DNA of 64,000 bases from Sphingobium estronivorans (GTDB lineage: Bacteria > Pseudomonadota > Alphaproteobacteria > Sphingomonadales > Sphingomonadaceae), in the NCBI RefSeq assembly GCF_008692605.1, contig NZ_LFCT01000025.1:1-64000 (forward strand), given 5' to 3'. The number at the start of each line of letters is the position of its first letter. The first letter of the stretch is position 1. Of this stretch, positions 35,030 through 43,129 are shown piece by piece. Position numbers and translations under genes: made by a program. The notes below the pieces were generated by a model, which was not told where the DNA came from, did not search any database, and saw only the letters and a list, made by a program, of their open reading frames with translations.

Positions 35030-35049
35030 TATATCGTAGAGCGATATAT
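35030..35049. promoter_or_regulatory. Palindromic operator, MarR-type (copy 1)
   Basis: TATATCGTAGAGCGATATAT: two 7-base arms (TATATCG / CGATATA) around a 5-base centre. An identical 20-mer lies at 36871-36890 beside the MarR gene. This copy is 24 bases upstream of the 96-residue membrane protein start and only 3 bases from the ClC stop, so it should control the small-protein pair. Confidence 0.78.
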
Positions 35050-35052
35050 CTG

Positions 35053-36837
35053 TCAAACCTCCGTCCTCCGCTCCGTTCGGAAAACCGGACCCGTCCGCCG
35101 GGTTTCGCCGGTGCGCACCTTGTGGCGGGCCTTCAACAAATCCTGCCGCGACAGGATGCCGATCACCTTGCGGCTGTCGCGCTCGACAATGGGGATGCGG
35201 CCGATGCCCGACTGGACGATCAGGTCCGCGACCACGCCGCTCGGGCTGTCGGGGAAAGCGGCCGGTTGCGACGCGTCGGACAGGCTTTCGGCCAGGGATG
35301 CTGTCCGGTCGATGTCCTCCACCTCCCAGCGCAGCGCATCGCTGCGCGACGCCAGTCCCAACAGGCGCCCTGCCCCATCGACCACGGGATAGCTGCGATG
35401 CCGGGCCTGCTCCTCGAAGAAATCGATGGCCGCCGCCACCGTCATGTCGCCCGGCAACGTGTCGGGATTGGCGGTCATCAACTCGCGGACCTGCAACAGA
35501 TCGAGCGCATCGACGCTATATTCCTGAAAGATATGCCGCCCGCGCCGCGCGATCTTTTCCGTCAGGATCGACCGGCGCATCAGCAGCACGCTGACCGCAT
35601 AGGCGCCCACGGCCCCGGCGATGCAGAGCGGCAGCGCTTCGAACCGGCCGGTCAGCTCGGCGGCGAACAACGCGCCGGTCATCGGCGCCCGCATCGCCCC
35701 GCTCATGATCCCGGCCATGCCGATCATCGCCCAGAAACCGGGATCGCCCGGCAGATAATGCCCCGCCAGACAGCCCAGCGCCCCACCCAGAATCAGCAAC
35801 GGCGCCAGTACGCCGCCCGACGTCCCCGACCCCAGGGCGACCAGCCAGACCAGCGCCTTCACCGCCAGCAGCGTCACAAGCGCCCGCATCTCCAGACTGT
35901 TGCCAAGCAGCGCATGAATATTGGCATAGCCCGCGCCCAACACATGGGGATCGATCAAGCCGCCCAGTCCGACGACCACCGACCCAAAGGCGGGCCACCA
36001 CATCCAATGCACCGGCAGGCGGTGAAAGCCGTCCTCGATCCGATAGAGCGCCTTCGACAGCAGCGTGGCCTCCAGACCCAGGAGCAGGCCCAGACCCACG
36101 GCCCCGGCCAGCGGCCAGATGCCGCCGGGCACGGACAGGTCGGAAGCGAACATCGGCCCGCCGCCGATCAGCCATGGCCGCCAGGCGAAGGACACCAGCA
36201 CCGCCAGCACCACCGGCACGAAACTGCGCGGCTTCCATTCAAACAGCAGCACTTCGATGGCCAGCAGGATCGCGGCAAGCGGCGTACCGAAAATCGCCGT
36301 CATGCCCGCGGCCGCCCCGGCGACCAGCAGGGTCTTGCGCTCCGCCGCGCTCAGGTGGAAACATTGGGCGAAGAGCGATCCGATGGCACCGCCGGTCATG
36401 ATGATCGGCCCTTCCGCGCCGAAGGGGCCGCCGCTGCCGATGGAGATGGCGGAGGAAACGGGTTTCAGGATCGCAACCTTCAGCGACAGGCGGCTTTCGC
36501 CGAAGAGGATCGTCTCTATGGCCTCCGGTATGCCGTGGCCCCGAATTTTCTCCGACCCGTAGCGCGCCATCAGCCCGACGATCAGGCTGCCGATCACCGG
36601 GATGACCAGAACGGCCAGCCCGACGGCATTGTCCGCCATGTCGGCATCGGCGAAGGACAGACGGCCATGCCAGAAAAGGTTGGTAGCCAGCGCGATCAGC
36701 CGGAGCAAAATCCACGCCCCCGCCGCGCCGCCGCTGCCGACGACCAGCGCCATCGCGGCAAGCATCATCATGCGCCGATCGACGCTGTGATCGCCCAGAC
36801 TGGGCGCCTCGGTCATGGCGGAGGCTTCCCGAATCAT
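35053..36837 (-). CDS. ClC family chloride channel/transporter with CBS pair
   Basis: A 594-residue ClC protein. The anion-path motifs are visible: GHGIP at residues 100-104 (Ser of GSGIP replaced by His), GAEGP at 140-144 with the gating glutamate E142, and GGVLAP in the second half. The C-terminal 150 residues form two CBS domains (VRELMTANPDTLPGDMTV and GRIPIVERDSRKVIGILSRQDLL). The position that is the inner proton glutamate E203 in E. coli ClC appears as Val in AIEVLLFEW, as in eukaryotic channels, so it may be a channel and not a Cl-/H+ exchanger. AAGGA precedes the ATG. It is divergent from marR with the palindrome between them. Confidence 0.9.
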   Translation of the reverse strand: MIREASAMTEAPSLGDHSVDRRMMMLAAMALVVGSGGAAGAWILLRLIALATNLFWHGRLSFADADMADNAVGLAVLVIPVIGSLIVGLMARYGSEKIRGHGIPEAIETILFGESRLSLKVAILKPVSSAISIGSGGPFGAEGPIIMTGGAIGSLFAQCFHLSAAERKTLLVAGAAAGMTAIFGTPLAAILLAIEVLLFEWKPRSFVPVVLAVLVSFAWRPWLIGGGPMFASDLSVPGGIWPLAGAVGLGLLLGLEATLLSKALYRIEDGFHRLPVHWMWWPAFGSVVVGLGGLIDPHVLGAGYANIHALLGNSLEMRALVTLLAVKALVWLVALGSGTSGGVLAPLLILGGALGCLAGHYLPGDPGFWAMIGMAGIMSGAMRAPMTGALFAAELTGRFEALPLCIAGAVGAYAVSVLLMRRSILTEKIARRGRHIFQEYSVDALDLLQVRELMTANPDTLPGDMTVAAAIDFFEEQARHRSYPVVDGAGRLLGLASRSDALRWEVEDIDRTASLAESLSDASQPAAFPDSPSGVVADLIVQSGIGRIPIVERDSRKVIGILSRQDLLKARHKVRTGETRRTGPVFRTERRTEV

Positions 36838-36870
36838 GCAAAGTCCTTTTTGGTAATGTTGCGGCGCAGT

Positions 36871-36890
36871 TATATCGTAGAGCGATATAT
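36871..36890. promoter_or_regulatory. Palindromic operator, MarR-type (copy 2)
   Basis: TATATCGTAGAGCGATATAT, the same 20 bases as at 35030. It lies in the 70-base gap between the divergent ClC and MarR genes, 17 bases before the marR ATG and 33 before the ClC ATG. This is the expected place for an autoregulatory MarR operator acting on both. Confidence 0.82.
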
Positions 36891-36907
36891 ATCAAGAGAA
36901 GGCGAGC

Positions 36908-37321
36908 ATGCAGGCAGAAACCGCCACACTGAACGACGAAGATTATATCGCCCTTGCGGAATTTCGCTTCGCTCTGCGCCAGTTTCAGGCGTTCAGCGAC
37001 GACCGCGCGACGCAGATGGGCCTGACGCCGCAACAGCATCAGGCGCTGCTCGCCCTGCGGGCTGTGCCGGCGGCAGATGCGACCGTAGGGTATGTGGCGA
37101 AGCGCCTGCTGCTGAAGCCGCACAGCGCGACCGGGCTGGTGGACCGGCTGGAAAAGCTGGGCCTGGTGACACGCCATTCCACGGCGGCGGACCGGCGCCG
37201 CGCCCAGTTGCAATTGACGCCGCACGCCCTGGGTCTATTGGCGGACCTGTCGGCAACGCATCGGGATGAGATCAGGCGGCTGCGGCCGTTGCTCGACCAG
37301 TTGCTCACCCGTTTTGCATAA
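36908..37321 (+). CDS. MarR family transcriptional regulator
   Basis: A 137-residue winged helix-turn-helix repressor. The recognition region is VGYVAKRLLLKPHSATGLVDRLEKLGLV and the wing contains ADRRRAQLQLT. Such proteins bind short palindromes as dimers and are released by small phenolic ligands or oxidation. Two identical 20-base palindromes in the neighbourhood are its likely sites, giving a regulon of marR, the ClC gene and the 96/61-residue pair. The ligand is unknown. Confidence 0.9.
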   Translation: MQAETATLNDEDYIALAEFRFALRQFQAFSDDRATQMGLTPQQHQALLALRAVPAADATVGYVAKRLLLKPHSATGLVDRLEKLGLVTRHSTAADRRRAQLQLTPHALGLLADLSATHRDEIRRLRPLLDQLLTRFA

Positions 37322-37373
37322 TAGGGGGCATGGCGCAAAGGCCCGTGCCGTCGATCAAAATGAAGGAGGAAGG

Positions 37374-38426
37374 ATGACCAAAATGCGCGCCCCGATCTGG
37401 GTAACAGGCTTCACCGCGCTGGCGCTGGCCGCCATGCCCGCATCGGCCCGCGTGGCCGATGCCAAGGCAGAGCGGATTTCCGGCACCGCCGTCAGGCTGA
37501 GCTGGACCGCCGGAAAGGTCGATGTCTATCAGGCCGACCGGCCGGACGCGGATGTCGCCTCGGCCCGGCTGGTTTCCGCCGCCGACACCGATGGGGCGCA
37601 GACGGTCCAGGTCGATCCGGTCAAGCGGCCCTATTTCCTGTTGCGCGATCGATCGGACAACAGCGTCGTCACTCTGTCGGAACGGCTTGTGCCGCTCGCC
37701 CAGGGATCGAATTTCCGGGACATTGGCGGCTATCGGACGGCGGACGGGCGTCAGGTCAAATGGGGCCTCATCTATCGCTCGGGCGCGTCGGCCATGCTGT
37801 CGGCGGACGATCTGGCGAAGGTCCATGCGCTCGGGCTGCGCAACATGGTCGATCTCCGCTCGGATGAAGAACGACAGCTTGCCCCGTCGAAGATCGACGG
37901 CGTGCATTATTCGGCCATCGGCTATTCGATGGCGGGGATGATGAAGGGCGATCTGCAGAATGGCGGTGCGCTCTATCGCAATCTGCCGCAGCAGCTTGCG
38001 CCCCAGATGCGCCTCGTCTTCGACATTCTGAAGCGGCAGGAGGGGCCGGTCGAATATAATTGCTCGGCCGGGCAGGACCGCACCGGCTTCGCGACGGCGC
38101 TGATCCTCTCGGCGCTGGGTGTCCCGCGTGAGGTGATCCTGGCGGATTATCATCTTTCGACCGCCTATCGCCAGCCGCGTTTCGAACTGCCGCCAATCAA
38201 CGCCGCGCTCTATCCCGACAATCCGGTGGCGCAGATGTTCGCGCGGTTCCAGAGCAATCCCGCCGCCAAAGCCGAACCGCTCAAGGACGCGGACGGCAAG
38301 GCCTTCCTCTCCAGCGCGTTCGAGGAGATCGACAGCCACTGGGGCTCGGTCGAAAACTATCTCCAGCAGGAAGTCGGCGTCAGCGCCGTGGATATCGCCG
38401 CGCTCAAGCAGGCTTATCTGCAATAA
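37374..38426 (+). CDS. Secreted tyrosine-protein phosphatase
   Basis: A 350-residue exported phosphatase of the Y_phosphatase3/dual-specificity-like group. Residues 1-25 form a signal peptide ending in PASA. A fibronectin-like beta segment (about 30-105) precedes the catalytic domain, which begins at NFRDIGGYRT. The P-loop CSAGQDRTG has C230 and R236. The general acid may be one of the aspartates in VDLRSDEE. AGGAGG stands just before the ATG. A hairpin at 38453 follows the stop. It could act on phospholipids or phosphotyrosine; the family contains both kinds. Confidence 0.85.
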   Translation: MTKMRAPIWVTGFTALALAAMPASARVADAKAERISGTAVRLSWTAGKVDVYQADRPDADVASARLVSAADTDGAQTVQVDPVKRPYFLLRDRSDNSVVTLSERLVPLAQGSNFRDIGGYRTADGRQVKWGLIYRSGASAMLSADDLAKVHALGLRNMVDLRSDEERQLAPSKIDGVHYSAIGYSMAGMMKGDLQNGGALYRNLPQQLAPQMRLVFDILKRQEGPVEYNCSAGQDRTGFATALILSALGVPREVILADYHLSTAYRQPRFELPPINAALYPDNPVAQMFARFQSNPAAKAEPLKDADGKAFLSSAFEEIDSHWGSVENYLQQEVGVSAVDIAALKQAYLQ

Positions 38427-38452
38427 GATCCCGTCCGGCGCCTGAACATTTC

Positions 38453-38488
38453 CAAGGTGGGGCGATGCCGACGCATCGCTCCACCTTG
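38453..38488 (+). terminator. Strong hairpin after the phosphatase gene
   Basis: CAAGGTGG-GGCGATGC, a 4-base loop (CGAC), then GCATCGCT-CCACCTTG: a nearly perfect 16-base stem, 27 bases after the stop codon. No T-run follows, so it is terminator-like and not a classical Rho-independent terminator. Confidence 0.6.
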
Positions 38489-38492
38489 CTGT

Positions 38493-38597
38493 TATACCAT
38501 CGCGCTCGGTCTTCGACCGATCACAAGTGGGTTTCGCTCAGGCGCCGCGCGGGCTTTACCAAGGTCCGATGAGGCAAACTCATCGCGCCTTGGTATA
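38493..38597 (+). mobile_element. 105-bp MITE-like element, copy A
   Basis: A 105-base element with imperfect inverted ends (TATACCATCGCGC at the left, the complement of TATACCAAGGCGC at the right). It contains two hairpins, TCGGTC-ttc-GACCGA and GATGAG-gcaaa-CTCATC. A second copy of the same length lies inverted at 42263-42367 with about 90% identity. It holds no gene; the weak open frames inside are by-products. This copy truncates the SulP gene. Confidence 0.78.
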
Positions 38598-39056
38598 CGC
38601 CTCGCTGCCGGTCAGGGCGCCCAGCAGAGCGCCGATGGTCGGCGGCAGGCCCACGACGATGGGCAATTGCTTGACGATGATCGTGATCGCCAGCCCGAAC
38701 GCGAAACCACGCAACACCGGGCGCGATATGAAGCTGGCAAGCCCCCCCAGTCGCGCGACAGCCATGGTGCAGAACATCGCGCCGACCATGGCGACCACCA
38801 GCGTCGCGACCGTCCCCTTCGGCCCGGCATCGGGCGGGAGCGCCGCCAGCGCTGCCGCCAGGATCGCGGCGGAGGACGAGGTCGGGGAAATGATGGCAAA
38901 GCGGCTGCGCCCCAGGACCAGATAGGCGATGCACCCGGCCACGGCGGCCACAATCGCGCGTTGCGGCGGCAAACCCGCTATCCCGGCATAGGCAATCGCC
39001 TCCGGCAGCATCAGGCCCGCAATCGAAAGCCCGGCGATGGCATCGCGCCTGTGCAT
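38580..39056 (-). pseudogene. SulP (SLC26) family transporter, truncated
   Basis: A 158-residue remnant of a SulP-type anion transporter, normally 500-700 residues. It has a good ribosome site (GGAGGA, 6 bases before the ATG) and the family N-terminus: AGLSIAGLMLPEAIAYAGIAGLPP-like TM1 and IISPTSSSAAI (the xPTS motif). After about 154 residues the frame runs into MITE copy A, which adds TKAR and a stop. The other two thirds of the gene, including the STAS domain, are not found beyond the element, so they were deleted. A short membrane peptide could still be made. Confidence 0.75.
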
Positions 39057-39186
39057 GGGTCATCCTCCGCTCGGCTTGCCCCATAGCTGGGACACAGTGT
39101 CGCAAGCATCACGCGCGGCGGCAAGAGCGCGTTGTTTGGCGCTATTTCTTAACCGGCGATCCTTTTCGACCGCTTGGAAAATCGCT

Positions 39187-39333
39187 CTAGGGTGTGTGGG
39201 GATTGAGTTCAGGGTGAGGCGAAAATGGTGGCGTTCGAGAACCGGCGCGCAGCGTACTTAAGTACGTGAGCACCGGAAGCGCAGAAAGCCGCAATTTGCA
39301 GCCCGCCATGGGCTGAATCCCCACACACCCTAG
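39187..39333. mobile_element. 147-bp MITE with 18-bp perfect inverted ends
   Basis: Begins CTAGGGTGTGTGGGGATT and ends with its exact complement. The CTAG at each end suggests insertion at TA with duplication, as in IS427-type members of the IS5 family; this family link is inference. The centre contains the palindrome CGTACTTAAGTACG. No transposase is encoded. The right end lies inside the end of the CDF transporter gene and supplies its stop codon TAG. Confidence 0.8.
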
Positions 39334-40283
39334 AATGGGCGCGGCTGGAGAATAGCGTCCTGCCGCTTTTCCGGGCGGATGTAGATGGAGGTGAGTTCGG
39401 GAATGGCCGCCCTCATGGCGCTTTCCAGTTCCTCGATCAGGCTTTCCGCCCGGCCCATGCCCAACTCGTCGGCAAAATCGGCACTGATCGCCACGAATAC
39501 CGCGTCGGGCGCCGTATGGATGGTGCGGATATGGTTGACGGCGGTGATTTCCGGCCGCTGGTCGAGCAAATGCCAAACGGTCTGGATAATGGCGGGATCG
39601 GCGCTTTCCCCGATCAGCAGCCCCTTGGCCTCGCGCGCCAGCAGCACTGCCACCCCGCCCAGCACCAGCCCGATGGCGATGGAGGCAACGCCGTCCAGCC
39701 GGGGCGCCGCGAAATAATGGCTGGCCCAGACCCCCATCGCGGCGAAGACCAGCCCGACCAGCGCCGCGCTGTCCTCGAACAGGACAATGAAGCCTGCCGG
39801 GTCCTTGGAACGGCGGATCGATTGCCACCAGCTGCTCGGTCCCCGCTTGCGACCGAATTCGCGCACCGCAATCGTCCAGCTGCTGCCCTCCAGCAAGAAG
39901 GCGATGGCGAGGACGGCGTAGTTCACGCCCGGATCGCGCAGCGGTTCCGGCTGCTCGATATGGACCCATCCTTCATAGACCGACACGCCGGCGCCCACCG
40001 CGAAGATCAGGATCGCCACGACGAAGGCCCAGAAATAGAGTTCCCGACCATAACCGAAAGGATGGGCGGCATCGGCGGGCCGCTTCGCCTGCACCTGACC
40101 GTACAGCAGCAGCAACTGGTTGCCGCTGTCGACCAGCGAATGAACGCCCTCCGTCAGCATGGAGGACGATCCGGTCAGCGCAGCCGCCACGAACTTGGCG
40201 ATGGCGATCCCGACATTGGCCAGCAGCGCGCCGTATAAAACGATATTGTCCCGGAAATGCGCGGCGCGCCCCGTTCTCGCCAT
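39330..40283 (-). CDS. Cation diffusion facilitator (CDF) metal transporter
   Basis: A 317-residue inner-membrane transporter exchanging protons for divalent metal ions. Six membrane helices cover residues 15-220. Metal-site residues are seen in LTEGVHSLVDSGNQ and LFEDSAALVG, in place of the HxxxD pairs of zinc exporters, and the cytoplasmic C-terminal domain is complete through LTSIYIRPEKR. The stop codon TAG is contributed by the terminal CTAG of the adjacent MITE, so the last residues (about QPRPF) may differ from the ancestral end. The metal is not predictable. Confidence 0.88.
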   Translation of the reverse strand: MARTGRAAHFRDNIVLYGALLANVGIAIAKFVAAALTGSSSMLTEGVHSLVDSGNQLLLLYGQVQAKRPADAAHPFGYGRELYFWAFVVAILIFAVGAGVSVYEGWVHIEQPEPLRDPGVNYAVLAIAFLLEGSSWTIAVREFGRKRGPSSWWQSIRRSKDPAGFIVLFEDSAALVGLVFAAMGVWASHYFAAPRLDGVASIAIGLVLGGVAVLLAREAKGLLIGESADPAIIQTVWHLLDQRPEITAVNHIRTIHTAPDAVFVAISADFADELGMGRAESLIEELESAMRAAIPELTSIYIRPEKRQDAILQPRPF

Positions 40284-40531
40284 GCCGCTCAGCCCGGATG
40301 GAGGCTGGGATGAAATTCAGGAATCGCTGCCATCATGCGCGCATCTCCTTTCCGCATCGGACGAGAACTCCCGGATGCGAAGAGAGTTCTGCGGAACGTA
40401 GAGGAGATTCACCCTGACGCAAACGCCAGACATGCTCCACCTGGACGCACTACATTCTGGATGAAGGGCGGATGGAACGCCGCTCCACGTCAATGCGTTG
40501 GTTCAGCGGATATGGTTCAGGAGGTTTTCAT

Positions 40532-40612
40532 ATGGGAAGAGGTTGCTTGCTCTGGCTGCTGGGCGTTCCCTTGCCACTCGTCCTCATCATCTGGTTTTTC
40601 TTCTTCCGCTGA
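40532..40612 (+). CDS. 26-residue single-helix membrane peptide
   Basis: An ATG with an ideal ribosome site (AGGAGG, 7 bases upstream) opens a 26-residue frame that begins MGRGCLLWLLG, continues as an unbroken hydrophobic helix and ends in FFFFR before TGA. The strong ribosome site and the well-formed helix favour a real gene of the small membrane protein class; sphingomonad genomes carry similar tiny proteins as far as I recall. No function known. Confidence 0.6.
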   Translation: MGRGCLLWLLGVPLPLVLIIWFFFFR

Positions 40613-40725
40613 TCTTTGGCGCGTCATCCGATCGGCAGAATATCGGTCATCCGGTTGACGCGGGCGGTTCGCTGATAAAATATCGGCTCAGGGCGGAAAT
40701 GCGCCGCTCGTAAAAGGACTGCGAC

Positions 40726-42264
40726 TTGAAGATTGGCTGGGCAATCGCCCTTCCAGCGCTGTTATTTTCGCCGGGCTTCGTCGCACAGGCCTATGCCGAA
40801 ACCTATTATGTCGATGCCAATCGCGGGGACGATCGTTCCAGCGGAACGCGCGAGGACCAGCCCTGGCGGTCCTTGGCGCGGCTGGGCGATTTTCCCTTCC
40901 AGCCTGGCGACCGCATTCGGCTGATGGCAGGGTCCGTCTGGAAGGAACCCTTGACGCTCCGGCGGTCGGGCAGGGCGGGCGCGCCCATCATAGTCGAGGC
41001 GGCCGGACAAGGCCCCAGGCCGCGCATCGATGTGGGCGGCGTCTCCCCCTACGCCATCGGGGTGATCGACGCGGGTCATGTCACGGTCGAGGGGTTGGAA
41101 GTCACCAATGACGCGCCCGTGCCGGCGCACCGCATCGGCGTGCTGGTATCGGCCGAAAATCGCGGCGTGACGCGGGGCATCCGCATCAGCGACATCTACG
41201 TTCATGATGTTCGCGGCACCAATGATCGCAAGGACAATGGCGGCATCCTGTTCCGCGCGACCGGAAAGCAACGGGCAACCCGTTTCCAGGATTTGAGGAT
41301 CGAGCGGAATATCCTGTGGCGGGTCGATCGTTCAGGCATCGCCGGGATCAGCGACCGGGTGTCTGCGTCGAACTGGTTTCCCAGCAGGAATGTCGTCATT
41401 CGGGACAATTATCTGGAGGATATTGGCGGAGACGGCATCGTGCCACGCGGCACGGACGGCGCGCTGATCGAACATAATATCGTGCGCTATGCCGGCAGCA
41501 GGGCGCCCGGCTACAACGCCGGAATCTGGCAGTGGAGCACGGACAACAGCCTGATCCAACTGAACGAGGCGGCCTTCACGCGCACGCGCTATGACGGCCA
41601 GGGTTTCGATTCCGACTTCAACTCGCGCCGGACGACCTTCCTCTACAATTACAGCCATGACAATGCGGGCGGCTTTCTGCTGATCTGCTCGCCCCGGCGC
41701 GACGGCAGCGACAATCTGGGCAATCGCGGCACGCGGGCCCGGTTCAACGTCAGCCGAAATGACGGAACGCGGATATTCCAGCTTTCCGGCAATGTGTCGG
41801 ACGTGCTGATCGAAAATAATGTGATCCATGTCGGCAAGGCGATGGACATTCAGATGGTGGTCGCCACCCAATGGAATGGATGGGCGCGCAAGGTCCGCTT
41901 CGTCGGCAACAGCTTCAAGGTCGCGGGCACGGCGCGCTATGGCCGCGAAAGCGGACGAAGCGGTCCCGATTATCTGATCCAGGCGGGCTTTGCTCCCGTC
42001 CGGTCCATCCGTTTCAAGCGGAACAGCTATCTGGGCAGCCATGTCGATCTGCCGCCGGACGGATTTGGCCAGCCTTCCATCCCCTATGAGGAACCGGCTT
42101 TGGATTGGCAGGTCCCAACGTTCGATCCTGCAAGACCGGAGGGATTTTCCGATTTTCTCGACCGCCATCGGGCCTGGATGCTGGCCATGCTGCAACGGGA
42201 ACTGGGAAGGCCGATCCTGTTGCAGCAGCCGCGCCGCAATTCGATCTTCCAGGCGCGGCGCTAA
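40726..42264 (+). CDS. Secreted right-handed parallel beta-helix protein
   Basis: A 512-residue exported protein. The signal peptide covers residues 1-24 (ending AQAYA). Mature residues begin YYVDANRGDDRSSGT, the usual entry to pectate-lyase-like/DUF1565 proteins, and most of the length is made of short repeated strands with N, D, G turns (RNILWRVDRSGIAGI, RDNYLEDIGGDGI, EHNIVRYAG, ENNVIHVGK), as in right-handed beta-helices. The start is a TTG with AAAGGA 8 bases before. It probably binds or cleaves a polysaccharide. MITE copy B begins right at its stop codon. Confidence 0.8.
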   Translation: MKIGWAIALPALLFSPGFVAQAYAETYYVDANRGDDRSSGTREDQPWRSLARLGDFPFQPGDRIRLMAGSVWKEPLTLRRSGRAGAPIIVEAAGQGPRPRIDVGGVSPYAIGVIDAGHVTVEGLEVTNDAPVPAHRIGVLVSAENRGVTRGIRISDIYVHDVRGTNDRKDNGGILFRATGKQRATRFQDLRIERNILWRVDRSGIAGISDRVSASNWFPSRNVVIRDNYLEDIGGDGIVPRGTDGALIEHNIVRYAGSRAPGYNAGIWQWSTDNSLIQLNEAAFTRTRYDGQGFDSDFNSRRTTFLYNYSHDNAGGFLLICSPRRDGSDNLGNRGTRARFNVSRNDGTRIFQLSGNVSDVLIENNVIHVGKAMDIQMVVATQWNGWARKVRFVGNSFKVAGTARYGRESGRSGPDYLIQAGFAPVRSIRFKRNSYLGSHVDLPPDGFGQPSIPYEEPALDWQVPTFDPARPEGFSDFLDRHRAWMLAMLQRELGRPILLQQPRRNSIFQARR

Positions 42265-42367
42265 TAGCAAGGCGCGATGAGTTTGACTCATCGGACATTG
42301 GTAAAGCCCGCGCGGCACCTGCGCGAAACCCACTTGTGATCGGTCGAAGATCGAGCGCGATGGTATA
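42263..42367 (-). mobile_element. 105-bp MITE-like element, copy B (inverted)
   Basis: The reverse complement of this stretch matches copy A (38493-38597) over its full 105 bases with about 10 differences. It contains the same two hairpins. It overlaps the end of the beta-helix gene by two bases, so insertion may have altered that stop region. Confidence 0.78.
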
Positions 42368-42431
42368 AGAAGGACGCCGCGCCGTCGTTTCGCTGTTGGA
42401 CCGGATGGCTCCGGTGCGCTACCGGGGCGGT

Positions 42432-43115
42432 ATGGACAATCCTTCCGCCGAGCGAACGGTTCGCGACAGACTATTGACCCGTGCCGACCTCCAGCGGCTC
42501 AGCGGCGAGCATTCGCTCATCGACTGCGATATGGAGGGGGCGGATTTATCGAATCTCGACCTGTCGGGATGGTCTTTCCAGCGCTGCAATCTGCGGAAAG
42601 CGGATTTCAGGGGGAGCAGGCTTGAGCGTACGCATTGGCAGTCCTGCCGGGCGCCCTTTGCCGATCTTAGCGGATGCGATCTCAGCGAAGCGGCGTTCGT
42701 CGCCAGCGATTTCAATAATGGCTCGTTCAAGCGCGCCCTGCTCGAAGCCGCGCGATTCAGCCAGTGCAAACTCACCGGCGCCGACCTTAGCGAAGTGCGG
42801 GCGATCGACCTTGATTTCGAGGAAACGCTGCTCATCAATGCCAAGCTGCCCCGCCTCTCCTTTCGTCGCGCCACGCTGAAACGCGTCGACTTCTCGCAGG
42901 CCGATTTGCGCAATTGCGATTTCCGTCAGGCGAATTTCATCGAATCGAGCCTGCGCGAGGCGAATATGCACGGCTGCCGCTTCGACGGCGCCGATCTGCG
43001 GGGCGCGGATCTCGGCGGCCTGCGGCTTGTCGATGCCGCACCTTTCCGTGGCGCGACAATATCCCGCGACCAGGCGACGCAGCTTCTCAGCGAACTGGGT
43101 CTCCACGTGCGCTGA
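42432..43115 (+). CDS. Pentapeptide-repeat protein
   Basis: A 227-residue protein built largely of pentapeptide repeats of the form A(D/N)Lxx: for example GADLSNLDLSG, FRQANFIESSL, GADLRGADLGG. Such proteins fold as a right-handed quadrilateral helix and some (Qnr, MfpA) mimic DNA and bind gyrase. Here repeats start near residue 30 and run almost to the end, with the cysteine in many x-C-x-L positions. The start at 42432 is a choice; a TTG at 42396 is also open. Function unknown; a Qnr-like role cannot be shown from the sequence. Confidence 0.8.
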   Translation: MDNPSAERTVRDRLLTRADLQRLSGEHSLIDCDMEGADLSNLDLSGWSFQRCNLRKADFRGSRLERTHWQSCRAPFADLSGCDLSEAAFVASDFNNGSFKRALLEAARFSQCKLTGADLSEVRAIDLDFEETLLINAKLPRLSFRRATLKRVDFSQADLRNCDFRQANFIESSLREANMHGCRFDGADLRGADLGGLRLVDAAPFRGATISRDQATQLLSELGLHVR

Positions 43116-43129
43116 ACGGCACAGCGCGC

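Noticed and set aside
35122-37269. A 715-codon open frame opposite the ClC gene and running over marR
   Set aside because: Low-complexity translation with many Q, R, H, P; it has no ribosome site and overlaps two well-supported genes.
38527-38597. Short frames inside the two 105-base elements that give near-identical peptides
   Set aside because: They arise because the two elements are copies of each other; they lack ribosome sites and are best seen as part of the mobile repeat.
40498-40713. A 71-codon frame overlapping the 26-residue peptide
   Set aside because: No ribosome site and no regular composition; the shorter frame with AGGAGG is the better call.
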